Part shown: piece after piece, positions 34,838 to 44,200 of the stretch
Layout of the letters: each line of letters starts with the position of its first letter
Numbering within the stretch: the stretch's first letter is position 1
Source of the DNA: Mycolicibacterium phlei
GTDB taxonomy: Bacteria; Actinomycetota; Actinomycetes; Mycobacteriales; Mycobacteriaceae
DNA: 64,000 nucleotides
Assembly: GCF_001583415.1 (NCBI RefSeq)
Contig: NZ_CP014475.1
Location: 1 to 64,000, forward strand
Reading direction: 5' to 3'
Position numbers and translations under genes: made by a program
Notes under the pieces: model-generated
Seen by the model: only the letters and a program-made list of their open reading frames with translations
What the model was told of the DNA's origin: nothing
Databases searched by the model: none

Positions 34838-34846
34838 TGTGGATAA
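34838..34846 (-). promoter_or_regulatory. Isolated perfect DnaA box
   Basis: TGTGGATAA is an exact reverse match to the DnaA box TTATCCACA. It sits in the 94-base gap between the divergent EVE and carboxylase genes, 35 kb from dnaA. Perfect boxes are rare in this window (only one other, at 13725). A regulatory role is conjectural. Confidence 0.45.
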
Positions 34847-34878
34847 CTGCGGACGGCATCCGGATAGCATCGGTCGCC

Positions 34879-36447
34879 GTGGGTGACGAGCCGCTGCGCG
34901 ACGACCTGACCGAGCTGCTGCATCGCCGTGCGCTGACCGAGGACGCGGCCCGCCCCGACGCGGTGGCCAGACGTCACGCCGCCGGCGGCAGGACCGCCCG
35001 CGAGAACCTCGCCGACCTCGTCGACGAGGGCTCGTTCGTCGAGTACGGGCGCTTCGCGATCGCCGCGCAGCGGGCCCGCCGCGAGCTGGCCGACCTGATC
35101 GCGCGCACCCCGGCCGACGGGCTGATCGCCGGAACCGCCCGCATCAACGGCGACCTGTTCGGTGCCGAGGCCAGTACCTGCGCGGTGCTGTCCTACGACT
35201 ACACCGTGCTGGCCGGAACCCAGGGCGCGCTCGGGCACCGCAAGAAGGACCGGCTGTTCGAGCTGATCGAGCGGTTGCGGCTGCCGACGGTGTTCTTCGC
35301 CGAGGGCGGCGGCGGGCGCCCCGGCGACACCGACTACCCGGCGGTGTCGCTGCTGGAGACGCGGGCGTTCAAGCTGTGGGCGCGGCTGTCGGGGTTGGTG
35401 CCGCGCATCGCGATCGTCAAGGGCCGCTGCTTCGCGGGCAACGCGGTGATCGCGGGCGCGTCGGATCTGATCGTGGCGACCGAGGACACCACGATCGGGA
35501 TGGGCGGACCGGCGATGATCGCAGGCGGCGGCCTCGGCGATGTCGCCCCCGAGGACGTCGGCCCGATCAGGGTGCAGGCGCCCAACGGCGTCGTCGACGT
35601 CGTCGTCGCCGACGAGGCGGAGGCGGTCGCGGTGACCAAACGCCTGCTCGGCTACTTCCAGGGACCGACCGCACCGGGGCCGGTCGCCGATCAAACCGCT
35701 TTGCGCACAATGGTTCCGGAGCGGGCTCGACGCGCCTATCCGGTGGCGCCGATCATCGACACTCTCGCCGACACGGGCTCGGTGACCTACCTGCGGCCGA
35801 AGTTCGCACCGGAGATGGTGACCGCCCTGGCGCGGATCGCCGGCCGGCCGGTCGGGATCATCGCCAACAACACGATGGCGATGGCCGGTGCCATCACCGC
35901 CGCCGCGTCCGACAAGGCCGCGCGGTTCCTGCAGCTGTGCGACACGTTCGACTTCCCGGTGGTGTCGCTGGTCGACTGCCCGGGCTTCATGGTCGGGCCC
36001 GCCGCCGAGGCCGAGGCCCTGGTGCGCCGCGGATCGCGGATGCTGGTGGCGGGGGCGGCGATCGAGGTGCCGATGGTCGCGGTGATCCTGCGCCGCGGCT
36101 ACGGTCTGGGCGCCCAGGCGATGACCGGCGGCAGCCTGCACGAACCGGTGCTGACGGTGGCCTGGCCGGGTGCGCATCTGGGGCCGATGGGGCTTGAGGG
36201 CGCGGTCCGGCTCGGCATGCGCAGGGAACTCGAGGCGATCGCCGACCCGGAGGAGCGTGAGCAGCGGGTGCGGGAGGCGACGGCGGCCGCGCAGGAGAAC
36301 GCCAAGGCGCTCAACGCCGCCGCGCTGTTCGAGATCGACGACGTGATCGACCCGGCGGAGACCCGCGACGTCATCATCAACACTCTGGCCGCCGCCACCG
36401 CGCACGCGCAGCGCACCCGGGCGCGCCGGTTCGTCGACACCTGGTGA
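34879..36447 (+). CDS. Acyl-CoA carboxylase beta (carboxyltransferase) subunit
   Basis: Transfers the carboxyl group from biotin carrier to an acyl-CoA. The 522-residue product has the N-terminal carboxyltransferase domain (ARRHAAGGRTARENLADLVDEGSF, AVLSYDYTVLAGTQG) and the C-terminal one (GIIANNTMAMAGAITAAASDKAARF, YGLGAQAMTGGS). The oxyanion-forming glycines are in GGGG and GAGA-type loops. The biotin-carrying alpha subunit is not nearby. The GTG start at 34879 gives MGDEPLRDDLTELL. It converges on whiB5, with a GC-rich hairpin between. Confidence 0.88.
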   Translation: MGDEPLRDDLTELLHRRALTEDAARPDAVARRHAAGGRTARENLADLVDEGSFVEYGRFAIAAQRARRELADLIARTPADGLIAGTARINGDLFGAEASTCAVLSYDYTVLAGTQGALGHRKKDRLFELIERLRLPTVFFAEGGGGRPGDTDYPAVSLLETRAFKLWARLSGLVPRIAIVKGRCFAGNAVIAGASDLIVATEDTTIGMGGPAMIAGGGLGDVAPEDVGPIRVQAPNGVVDVVVADEAEAVAVTKRLLGYFQGPTAPGPVADQTALRTMVPERARRAYPVAPIIDTLADTGSVTYLRPKFAPEMVTALARIAGRPVGIIANNTMAMAGAITAAASDKAARFLQLCDTFDFPVVSLVDCPGFMVGPAAEAEALVRRGSRMLVAGAAIEVPMVAVILRRGYGLGAQAMTGGSLHEPVLTVAWPGAHLGPMGLEGAVRLGMRRELEAIADPEEREQRVREATAAAQENAKALNAAALFEIDDVIDPAETRDVIINTLAAATAHAQRTRARRFVDTW

Positions 36448-36454
36448 CGGTGCA

Positions 36455-36493
36455 CCCGCCCGCCGCCGATCCCCCGATCCGGCGGCGGGCGGG
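36455..36493. terminator. GC-rich hairpin between convergent genes
   Basis: CCCGCCCGCCGCCG at 36455-36468 pairs perfectly with CGGCGGCGGGCGGG at 36480-36493, leaving an 11-base loop. It lies between the carboxylase and whiB5 stops. No T-tract follows, as is common in mycobacteria. Confidence 0.65.
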
Positions 36494-36500
36494 GCCTCGG

Positions 36501-36797
36501 TCAGGCGGTCTCGGCGTAGTAGTAGTGGCGACGCTCGCGCACGGGGTAGCCGTTCTGCTCGGCCAGGGACTTGAGCTGGCGCAGAGCAAACGTGCGACCG
36601 CGGCCGCCCTCGGGGACGTAGATGCCCGCCCACAGGCCCTCGGCCCGCGGCGACTCACACGCCTCGCGGGCGCACAGCCAGCGCCGGGGGCAGGCCCGGC
36701 AGATCGCCTTGGCCTCGCTGTCGGCCGCCGTGGTCCAACGGTCGGGCTCCCGGGTGCACGCGCCGAGGGGGGTGTCGTCCCAGCTGTTCGTCTGCAT
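36501..36797 (-). CDS. whiB5: WhiB-family iron-sulfur regulator, WhiB5 homologue
   Basis: Redox-sensing transcription factor with a 4Fe-4S cluster. The 98-residue product has cluster ligands Cys14, Cys33, Cys36 and Cys42 and an extra Cys47. The turn signature is GLWAGIYVPEGGRGR, and a basic C-terminal region with VRERRHYYY follows. Sequence and position correspond to Rv0022c. The frame is open to 36905, but the ATG at 36797 (MQTNSWDDTPLG) follows an AAGGAGTAA site. Its upstream region holds repeated AACCGTAG elements. Confidence 0.88.
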   Translation of the reverse strand: MQTNSWDDTPLGACTREPDRWTTAADSEAKAICRACPRRWLCAREACESPRAEGLWAGIYVPEGGRGRTFALRQLKSLAEQNGYPVRERRHYYYAETA

Positions 36798-37101
36798 TGC
36801 GCTTACTCCTTCCGGCCTGCTGCGGCGGCTACGGCCGCGATGCGGATAACGTAGCGAAAGAACCGTAGCGTTGCAACAGTTTGACTGGACTGAAGCGAAG
36901 CACATACTTGTAGTTACAGCGATAGATACAGGTCACGGCGCAGACAACCGTAGCGATGCACCGCTAGGACCGCGGTGGAAACCGTAGTGACGGTGCACTT
37001 GTACCGAAGCGAATCGACAACCAAGCTGTAGCACCACGAATAATCAGGGTTACGATGGCCGGGTTGATCCGTCCGCTCCGACGCCGAGGACCTTCCCCGC
37101 G
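36798..37101. promoter_or_regulatory. whiB5/Rv0023 divergent control region with repeats
   Basis: This 304-base gap contains no gene. It is less GC-rich than its surroundings. It carries a repeated element AACCGTAG(C/T)G followed by TGCA: at 36861-36875, 36946-36960 and 36980-36997, plus an AACGTAGCG at 36848 and a related GTACCGAAGCG at 37001. They lie between divergently transcribed regulators and may be operators for one or both. The spacing between the second and third copies is 34 bases. Confidence 0.55.
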
Positions 37102-37866
37102 ATGACCCACTCAGAGTCGACTCAGGAGGCAACTCCGGTGTCGGCCGAGGAGCTCGATCCGGGCATGGTGCGCGCGGGTGCGGCGGCCGCGGCGCGCCGC
37201 CGGGAGCTCAACATCAGCCAGCGCCGGCTGGCCGCCGAGGGCATCATCAACGCCGGTGCGCTCATCGCGTTCGAGAAGGGTCGCAGCTGGCCCCGCGAGC
37301 GCACCCGAGCAAAGCTCGAGGAGGTGCTGCGGTGGCCGCCCGGCACGATCGCCCGGCTCCGCCGCGGCGAGCCCGTCGCCGGGGTCGACGGGTATGACGG
37401 CCGTGCCGCCGAACCGCCCGCACCACCCGCCGCCGACGAGGTGCCGCTGATCGCGCAGGCGGTCAGCACCGCGGTGAGCACCTTCGACGTCGCCATCGAC
37501 GCGTTGCCGTCGGCGGATGATCCCGCGTTCCCCGCGAAGGTGTCGACCATCCTGGCCGACCTGCGGCAGCTGGAGGCGGTCGCCGCCCGTGCCGCCCGGC
37601 TCGGCCGGGTCACCCCGGCACTGATCAAGGCGCTGAGCGCGGTGCGCACCCGCTACGACGAGCTGATGCTGCGGGCGGCGAACTCACCGCACCCCACATT
37701 GGGGCAGCGGCTCTACGCCGCCCGACGCGGTGCGAACCTCACCATCGGCGAAACCGCCCAGGCCGCAGGGGTTTCCGAAGAGGACGTGGCTCGGACCGAG
37801 GCCGAAGAGCCGATCCCGCCGGCGGCCGCCGACGCGCTCGAGGCGTTCCTCGCCGAACTGGCCTAG
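37102..37866 (+). CDS. Helix-turn-helix regulator, Rv0023 homologue
   Basis: A 254-residue predicted DNA-binding protein with two HTH-like parts. The N-terminal one covers about residues 24-80 (AAAAARRRELNISQRRLAAEGIINAG and IARLRRGEP in outline). A helical middle of about 100 residues follows (DADDPAFPAKVSTILADLRQLEA). The C-terminal XRE-like HTH is ANLTIGETAQAAGVSEEDV, preceded by LGQRLYAAR. The middle plus C-terminal part recurs in the FHA protein at 57122. Divergent from whiB5, as in M. tuberculosis. Regulatory targets are unknown. Its stop overlaps the MinD-like gene stop by four bases. Confidence 0.85.
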   Translation: MTHSESTQEATPVSAEELDPGMVRAGAAAAARRRELNISQRRLAAEGIINAGALIAFEKGRSWPRERTRAKLEEVLRWPPGTIARLRRGEPVAGVDGYDGRAAEPPAPPAADEVPLIAQAVSTAVSTFDVAIDALPSADDPAFPAKVSTILADLRQLEAVAARAARLGRVTPALIKALSAVRTRYDELMLRAANSPHPTLGQRLYAARRGANLTIGETAQAAGVSEEDVARTEAEEPIPPAAADALEAFLAELA

Positions 37867-39170
37867 TAACGGCGGTCGTCCTGGTTGGGGAAGTACTCGG
37901 CCAGCGCGGCGGCGATCTCGATGAACCGTTGGCGTGTCGCCGGGGTCATGTCGGCCGTTCCGTTGATGACGCCGCCCGGGCGCAGGTTCCCGTCGAAGGG
38001 CACCTCGATGACTCGTTGGCCGTGGCTTGAAAACTGTTGCGCCAGAATGGAACGCGTGCGTTTGTCGGCGTGGCCGTCGGAGTCGTTGAGCACGATGACG
38101 GTGCGCTGCAGCAGCGACGTCAGTCCGTGTGCGGCCAACCAGTCCAGCGTCTGACCGGCCACGGCGGCACCGTCGACCCACGGCGAGGACACCACCACCA
38201 GCGCATCGAGATCCCGCAGCACCTCCTGTGTGACGGGGCTGTCCATCGTCGAACTGCAGTCGATGACCGAGATCGTGAAGTGGCGGTCCAGCCGCGTGGT
38301 GGCCTCGCGGTAGATGGCCGGATCCAGCACACGACGACGTGCCGGTGTCGCCTCACCGGCGAGCACGAACAGCCCGGCGGCGTTGTTGCCCACCCGGCTG
38401 CGGACATCGGCGAAGGTCTCCAGATGCTGATCGGCCGCCAGTTCCCAGTACGAGCCGGGGGCGCGTGGGTCGATGCGGCTGCCCAGCTTGCCGAACGAGG
38501 TGTCGGCGTCGATGGCGACCACCCGATCGTCCTGGCGCAGTTCGGCGAAGACCGAGCCGAGGCTGGCGGACACCGTGGTCTTGCCGACGCCGCCCTTGCC
38601 CATCACCCCGACCTTGAAGTGGCCGCGCAGCGGCGCCCGGACCCGCGCGATCAACTGCGCCTCGCGGACCTCGTCGGGCCCGGGCCCGAGGTTGATCAGC
38701 CCGAAGGTGGCGCGATACAGCGCCCGTCGCCAGCCACGGGTGGGCGGCACCCGGCGCGCCGGCACCAGGTCATCGGGACGGATCCGGTCGGCATAGGAGC
38801 CGGGCACCTGGGCGCCGGGCACCTGCGCACCGGGCGGCTGGGCCCCGGCGGGTCCGAATCCGCCGCCCTGCCAGGCACCCGGCGGTGGGGGCGGTCCGGG
38901 GTGCCCGGGGCCGTGCCCCGGTGGCGGGACCGGGCGACCGGGCTGCGGGGGCCAGGGCTCGGGGCGCCCGACGGGTGGTGGGCCGTACCGGGCGGGCGGT
39001 GGTCCGAAGACCGTGGTCTCGTCCTGTCGCGCGGAGCGGTCGAACGCGGGTCGGGGCGGCGCCGGGGGACGCGGCGGTTCCGCGGTGGTGTCAGCGCCGT
39101 CGCCCGCGGGGCTCTCGTCGGGGCCCGTCCAGCCGAGTTCTCTGCGCAACGCGTCGTCGCGGTCGCTCAC
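37863..39170 (-). CDS. MinD/ParA-like ATPase with proline-rich N-terminus
   Basis: A 435-residue protein. About 165 N-terminal residues are disordered and rich in Pro and Gly (PPAPPRPAFD, PPPPGAWQG). A MinD-type P-loop ATPase follows, with Walker A GKGGVGKTTVS and a VAIDADTSFGKLG switch. It is clearly related to EspI at 50833, with the same order of Pro-rich tail and ATPase and a similar FKVGVMG/YQIGVFG entry. It may be an EspI-like accessory ATPase for ESX secretion. The GTG at 39170 has AGAGGAG upstream and is preferred to a longer form from 39206. Confidence 0.82.
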   Translation of the reverse strand: MSDRDDALRRELGWTGPDESPAGDGADTTAEPPRPPAPPRPAFDRSARQDETTVFGPPPARYGPPPVGRPEPWPPQPGRPVPPPGHGPGHPGPPPPPGAWQGGGFGPAGAQPPGAQVPGAQVPGSYADRIRPDDLVPARRVPPTRGWRRALYRATFGLINLGPGPDEVREAQLIARVRAPLRGHFKVGVMGKGGVGKTTVSASLGSVFAELRQDDRVVAIDADTSFGKLGSRIDPRAPGSYWELAADQHLETFADVRSRVGNNAAGLFVLAGEATPARRRVLDPAIYREATTRLDRHFTISVIDCSSTMDSPVTQEVLRDLDALVVVSSPWVDGAAVAGQTLDWLAAHGLTSLLQRTVIVLNDSDGHADKRTRSILAQQFSSHGQRVIEVPFDGNLRPGGVINGTADMTPATRQRFIEIAAALAEYFPNQDDRRY

Positions 39171-39691
39171 TGCGTTCTCCTCTGAAGTCGTGGCCGCCCT
39201 CGTCAAGTATCAACTACACCGGATATTTCTTCCGCACGCGCTGTCCCGTGCGCCACACCCGTTCCAGCAAACACATCGGTAGCAGGATTATCCGCCTTCA
39301 GACAATTTTGACGAGCACGTCGAAATGGCATTCGGCCGATGGTCGATTCAAACACCGGTGGTTGCGGAATTGAGCGCCGAAAGCGAACGACACCAACTGC
39401 CATTTGTTAGCTGAGCATCTGCTCAGAGGAACTTAAACAGCGCTCTCAGAACTATGAGAAATAACTGAGAACCGGTTGTCCGGCGGTGTCCGACCACTGT
39501 CGCAGGCGCTGAATTTCTGTCACGACCACCCCCGAACCGCTGGTACGCTCTTTTTCGGCGAAGGGGTAAAACGAATTGGTTCAGTGGGGTGGCCGCACCG
39601 CCTGCGGCAAAGTTTCACCGGGCATCCGGCGTGAGGCGACCGCGGTCACCTCGGCCCGGCTCGGCGCCGCTGGGCGGATTGGGGCCGCCCG
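39171..39691. promoter_or_regulatory. ESX-1 operon upstream region
   Basis: A 521-base stretch with no credible gene. It is A/T-rich for this genome, notably 39250-39500. It holds a palindrome of 7-base arms (CTGAGCA-TC-TGCTCAG) at 39411-39426, with further CTCAG/CTGAG copies at about 39445 and 39465. A TACGCT at 39543 could be a -10 box of the espG1 operon. It presumably carries the promoters of both the ESX genes and the divergent MinD-like gene. Confidence 0.6.
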
Positions 39692-40528
39692 ATGATCCAG
39701 GACGCGACCGCCATCGATGACGTCGTCGCCGTCGAGGTGACCATCGACGGGATGCTGGTGATCGCCGACCGGCTGGGGCTGGTGGAATTCCCGCCGTCGC
39801 TCGGTATCCGGCAGAACATCCCCCAGCCGGAGCTGCGTGACCTGGTGTGGGAACAGGTCGCCCGGGACCTGACCGAACAGGGCGTGCTGACCGCGTTCGG
39901 CGAGCCGCACGCGGAGGTGGCGGCGATGGTCGACACGCTGGCCCGTGCGGACCGCACGCTGGAAGGCCGCTGGTGGCGTCCGGACGCCGGCGGCAAGATG
40001 ATCCGGTTCGCCGTCTGCCGGAAGGGCAACCGGCACGTCGTCGCCGCCCGCGACGGGGACCTGATCGTCGTGCAGCGGGTGGCGCCGCAGGTCGGCCTCG
40101 CCGGGATGGTGACGGCGGTGATCGGTCCGGCCACACCCGCCGACGTCGAGCCGCTGACCGGTGTGGTGAGCAAGCTCGCCCAATGCCGCAGCGCAAACCA
40201 GATCGCCGCCTACGGGGTGTCGCAGGCGTCGGCCCGGCTCTACGCGGACCTCATCGCGGAACCCGAGAGCTGGGTGGAGATCACCGCGACCGAACGTCAT
40301 CCGGGGGGCACCTTCACCCAGGCCGACGTCGCCGCGGGTGTGCTCGACTCGCGGCACGGACGCATCGTGTCGATTCCGCGCCGGGTCAACGGCGAGCTGT
40401 TCGGCAGCTTCCTGCCCGGCAGCGACGAGAACCTGCAGCGCGCACTGGACGACCTGGTCGGTTTTCTGCCGTCGGGCACGTGGTTCGACCACAACGCCAC
40501 CGAGCCCGAGGCGTTCTATGGTCGGTGA
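39692..40528 (+). CDS. espG1: ESX-1 PE/PPE chaperone EspG1
   Basis: Cytosolic chaperone that holds the PE-PPE substrate pair for secretion. The 278-residue product matches EspG1: VEVTIDGMLVIADRLGLVEFP, NIPQPELRDLVWEQVARDLT, RTLEGRWWRPDAGG, VAPQVGLAGMVTAV and GRIVSIPRRVNGELFGSFLPG. The adjacent PE35-PPE68 are the likely clients. It starts the ESX operon and overlaps espH by 11 bases. No espE or espF precedes it, unlike in M. smegmatis. Confidence 0.93.
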   Translation: MIQDATAIDDVVAVEVTIDGMLVIADRLGLVEFPPSLGIRQNIPQPELRDLVWEQVARDLTEQGVLTAFGEPHAEVAAMVDTLARADRTLEGRWWRPDAGGKMIRFAVCRKGNRHVVAARDGDLIVVQRVAPQVGLAGMVTAVIGPATPADVEPLTGVVSKLAQCRSANQIAAYGVSQASARLYADLIAEPESWVEITATERHPGGTFTQADVAAGVLDSRHGRIVSIPRRVNGELFGSFLPGSDENLQRALDDLVGFLPSGTWFDHNATEPEAFYGR

Positions 40529-41015
40529 CGCGTATCCGCAGGACTACGAGGACGAGCGCGACGATCTGGCCGCGCTCGACTTCTTCGCACCCGAACCCGA
40601 AGGCCGCGAACAGGATTCGGTGCTCGACGTACTCGACGTGTACGCCGCGACTGACGACGGGAGTTCCGAAACCGAGGACCGGACAGGGCTCTTCGTCGTC
40701 ACCAACCCGCCGGGAACCGTCACGGTGTGCGCACTGCCCGACGGCCGGGTGCAGCACGTCGAGCTGTCGGCCAAGGCCCGCGAGCTGACCGAGCGCGACC
40801 TCGCCGACGAGGTGGTGGTGCTGGCGCGACTGGCCGCCACGGACGCGAAATCCGCGCAGTACACCGCGATGTTGGAGGGCATGCGCCAGCAGGGCCACGA
40901 CGACGCCGCCACCCGTGACTTCCTGACCCGCGACCTCGACCTCCCCACCCCGGAACAGGCCCGCGACGAACGGGCCCGGGTGTTCGCACAACGATACGGC
41001 GGTGACCATGACTGA
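40518..41015 (+). CDS. espH: ESX-1 secretion-associated protein EspH
   Basis: A 165-residue acidic protein matching EspH. The N-terminal acidic region is DEDDLAALDFFAPEPE-like, then LFVVTNPPGTVTVCALPDGRVQHVELS, LADEVVVLARLA and a C-terminal LPTPEQARDERARVFAQRYGGD. It is a cytosolic ESX-1-associated factor reported to affect EspE/EspF and EspA handling. It is kept here although no espE/espF lies next to it. The ATG at 40518 lies inside the end of espG1; the longer frame from 40338 has no similarity. Confidence 0.88.
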   Translation: MVGDAYPQDYEDERDDLAALDFFAPEPEGREQDSVLDVLDVYAATDDGSSETEDRTGLFVVTNPPGTVTVCALPDGRVQHVELSAKARELTERDLADEVVVLARLAATDAKSAQYTAMLEGMRQQGHDDAATRDFLTRDLDLPTPEQARDERARVFAQRYGGDHD

Positions 41016-42729
41016 CCACCTCGCCGGCCTGTTCGGTAGCGCCGTCGGCATGCTGCCGACCGCGCCGGCCCGGGCGTTCGAGATCTTCACCGAGATCACC
41101 ACCATCGACGAATCCGCCTGCGATGCCTGGGTGGGCCGGATCCGTTGCGGTGACACCGACCGGGTGACGCTGTTCCGCGCGTGGTACTCGCGGGCCAACT
41201 TCGGTCAGCTGGCCGGCGCCGCCGAGGTGTCGATGAACAGTCTGGGCGCACGCATCCCGATCGGCGGGTTGTTCGGCGACATCACGTATCCGGTCAACTC
41301 GCCGCTGGCGATCACGATGGGGTTCGCCGCCAATGAGGCCACGGTCGGCAACCACGCCGATGCGATGGAGGCGCTCGACGACGTGCCCAGCGCCGGCGCC
41401 GAGCACCTGGTGTCCTGGCTCAGGGCGGTGGTGTACGCCGCAGCCGAACGCTGGACAGACGTCATCGACGAGGTGCGCGCCGCCGCCGGCTGGCCCGACA
41501 AGTTCCTCGCCGCCGCCGCCGGCGTCGCACACGGGGTCGCGGCGGCGAATCTCGGCCTGTTCACCGAGGCGGAACGCCGGCTGACCGAGGCCAACTCGTC
41601 ACCGGCCGGGGAGGCGTGCGCCCCCGCGATCGCCTGGTACCTGGCGATGACGCGCCGCGGCCAGGGCAACGAAGAGGGCGCGGTGGCACTGCTGGAATGG
41701 CTGCAGGCCACCCATCCGGAACCGAAAGTCGCTGAGGCACTGCGAGATCCGTCCTACCGGTTGGCGACGACGTCGGCGGAGAAGATCGCCGCCCGCCGCG
41801 ATCCGTGGGATCCGGGCAGCGTCCAGGCCGACACGTCGCAGCGCGACCGGTTGCTCGCCGAGGCGCAGGCCGAACTCGACCGCCAGATCGGTTTGACCCG
41901 GGTCAAGGAGCAGATCGAGGCGTACCGCGCGGCCACCCAGATGGCCAGGGTGCGGGCGGCGCGCGGAATGAAGGTCGCGCAGACCTCCAAGCACATGATC
42001 TTCGCCGGCCCGCCCGGTACCGGTAAGACCACGATCGCCCGGGTGGTGGCCAACATCCTTGCCGGGCTCGGCGTCATCACCGAACCCAAGTTGGTGGAGA
42101 CCTCCCGCAAGGACTTCGTCGCCGAGTACGAGGGCCAGTCCGCGGTCAAGACCGCCCGCACCATCGACCGCGCGCTCGGCGGCGTGCTGTTCATCGACGA
42201 GGCCTACACGTTGGTGCAGGAGCGCGACGGCCGTGCCGACCCGTTCGGCACCGAGGCGCTGGACACGCTACTGGCGCGGATGGAGAACGACCGTGACCGG
42301 CTGGTGGTGATCATCGCCGGCTACAGCAACGACATCGACCGGCTGCTGGAGACCAACGACGGTCTGCGGTCCCGCTTCGCGACGCGGATCGAGTTCGACT
42401 CCTACTCACCCGACGAGATCGTCGAGATCGCGAAGGTGTTGGCGCAGGGCAATGATTCGTCGCTGTCCGACGAGGCCGCCAAGCGGGTGCTGGAGGCGGC
42501 GACCCTGCTGAGCGAGCGCACCCTCAACGGCAAGCCGGCGCTCGACATCGCGGGCAACGGCCGTTACGCACGGCAGCTCGTCGAGGCGGGGGAGCAGAAC
42601 CGCGATATGCGGCTGGCCCGTTCCCTGGACTTCGACAGCCTCGGCGTCGACGAGCTCAGCGAGATCAACGGTGACGACATGGCGGCGGCGATCACCTCGG
42701 TGCATGCCCGGCTGAACATCGGCGAGTAA
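41008..42729 (+). CDS. eccA1: ESX-1 AAA+ ATPase EccA1
   Basis: Cytosolic CbbX-type AAA+ ATPase that may disassemble EspG-PE/PPE complexes before secretion. The 573-residue product has an N-terminal helical TPR-like region (about 1-270, [23 protein letters not shown]). The AAA+ core has Walker [10 protein letters not shown], Walker [11 protein letters not shown], and sensor/arginine-finger blocks [23 protein letters not shown] at 41008 gives [16 protein letters not shown], matching M. tuberculosis EccA1. It overlaps the end of espH by eight bases. Confidence 0.96.
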   Translation: MTDHLAGLFGSAVGMLPTAPARAFEIFTEITTIDESACDAWVGRIRCGDTDRVTLFRAWYSRANFGQLAGAAEVSMNSLGARIPIGGLFGDITYPVNSPLAITMGFAANEATVGNHADAMEALDDVPSAGAEHLVSWLRAVVYAAAERWTDVIDEVRAAAGWPDKFLAAAAGVAHGVAAANLGLFTEAERRLTEANSSPAGEACAPAIAWYLAMTRRGQGNEEGAVALLEWLQATHPEPKVAEALRDPSYRLATTSAEKIAARRDPWDPGSVQADTSQRDRLLAEAQAELDRQIGLTRVKEQIEAYRAATQMARVRAARGMKVAQTSKHMIFAGPPGTGKTTIARVVANILAGLGVITEPKLVETSRKDFVAEYEGQSAVKTARTIDRALGGVLFIDEAYTLVQERDGRADPFGTEALDTLLARMENDRDRLVVIIAGYSNDIDRLLETNDGLRSRFATRIEFDSYSPDEIVEIAKVLAQGNDSSLSDEAAKRVLEAATLLSERTLNGKPALDIAGNGRYARQLVEAGEQNRDMRLARSLDFDSLGVDELSEINGDDMAAAITSVHARLNIGE

Positions 42730-42733
42730 CGGC

Positions 42734-44200
42734 ATGGCGGGTTTTCGGCTCACAACCAAGGTGCAGGTCAGCGGGTGGCGCTTCCTGCTGCGCCGCGTCG
42801 AGCACGCGATCGTGCGCCGCGACACCCGGATGTTCGACGACCCACTGCAGTTCTACAGCCGTTCGGTCATGGCGGGCGTCGTCATCGCGGTGCTGATCTG
42901 CCTGGGCGCCGCGCTGCTGGCGTACTTCAAACCGCTCGGTAAGCGCGGCGGCGACCAGCTGCTGGTGGACCGCACCACCAACCAGCTCTACGTGGTGCTG
43001 CCCGGCACCGACCAGCTGCGCCCGGTGTACAACCTGACCTCGGCGCGTCTGGTGCTCGGCAACGCCGGAACCCCGTCGGCGGTGAAATCCGAAGAGCTCA
43101 ACCGGATGCCGAAGGGTCAGCCGATCGGTATTCCCGGCGCGCCGTACGCCACCCCGGTCGGCCCGGTCAGCTCGACGTGGACGCTGTGCGACACCGTCAC
43201 CAAGCCGGAGAGCGTGCGGCCGGGACTGGAGACGTCGGTCATCATCCGGCCGCTGCAGACCGACGCCTCGGTGGGAGCGCTCAAGCCCAACCAGGCCATG
43301 CTGGTCTCCTACGAGGACGACAACTGGTTGGTCACCGAGACCGGTAGGCACGACATCGACATGTCCGACCGAGCGGTCACCTCGGCGGTCGGGATCCCGG
43401 TGACGGCCAAGGCGACCCCGATCTCGGAGGGACTGTTCAACGCCCTGCCCAACGCCGGGCCGTGGCGGCTGCCGGAGATCCCGGCGGCCGGCCAGCCCAA
43501 CACCGTCGGGCTGCCGCCGAACCTGGTGATCGGGGCGGTGTTCAAGGCGCTCACCGAGGACGGCGAACAGCACTTCGTGGTGCTGCCCGACGGGATCGCG
43601 CGGGTCAACGGCACCACCGCCGCGGCGATCCGCGCCACCAACTCCTACGGTCTGGTCACCCCGCCGACCGTGGAGGCCAGCGTGGTGGCCAAGATCCGCG
43701 AGCACGTGTTCGTCTCGCCGCTGCCCGACGAACCGCTGGACATCCTGCTGCGGGACGAGATTCCGACCCTGTGCTGGGCGTGGCAGCGCGAACCGGGCGA
43801 TCAGGCGCCGAAGACGACCGTGCTCGCCGGCAGGCACCTGCCGATCCCGGCCGCCGTGATGAACACCGGTATCCGCCAGATCGGCGGTGACGCAACGGTG
43901 TACATCGAGGGCGGCCAGTACATCCGGTTGCAGTCACCGGACCCGCGCTACGGCGAGAGCCTCTACTACATCGATCCGCAGGGTGTGCGCTACGGCCTGC
44001 CCAACGAGGACACCGGCGGGACGCTCGGCCTCAGCGGCCCGGTCACCGCGCCGTGGCAGGTGGTCGGGCTGCTGGTCGACGGGCCCGTACTGTCCAAGGA
44101 GGCGGCGCTCATCGAACACGACACGCTGCCGCCGAACCCCAACCCGCGCAAGGTCGCTGACAGCAGACCAGCCGCGGCGCCGATCGGTGGTGGCGGATGA
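42734..44200 (+). CDS. eccB1: ESX-1 membrane component EccB1
   Basis: Core membrane-complex protein of type VII secretion, mostly periplasmic. The 488-residue product has a cytoplasmic N-terminus [21 protein letters not shown], one membrane helix at about residues 48-68 ([17 protein letters not shown]) and a periplasmic domain of repeated folds ([23 protein letters not shown]). It ends by overlapping eccCa1 as ATGA. All features agree with EccB1. Confidence 0.95.
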   Translation: MAGFRLTTKVQVSGWRFLLRRVEHAIVRRDTRMFDDPLQFYSRSVMAGVVIAVLICLGAALLAYFKPLGKRGGDQLLVDRTTNQLYVVLPGTDQLRPVYNLTSARLVLGNAGTPSAVKSEELNRMPKGQPIGIPGAPYATPVGPVSSTWTLCDTVTKPESVRPGLETSVIIRPLQTDASVGALKPNQAMLVSYEDDNWLVTETGRHDIDMSDRAVTSAVGIPVTAKATPISEGLFNALPNAGPWRLPEIPAAGQPNTVGLPPNLVIGAVFKALTEDGEQHFVVLPDGIARVNGTTAAAIRATNSYGLVTPPTVEASVVAKIREHVFVSPLPDEPLDILLRDEIPTLCWAWQREPGDQAPKTTVLAGRHLPIPAAVMNTGIRQIGGDATVYIEGGQYIRLQSPDPRYGESLYYIDPQGVRYGLPNEDTGGTLGLSGPVTAPWQVVGLLVDGPVLSKEAALIEHDTLPPNPNPRKVADSRPAAAPIGGGG

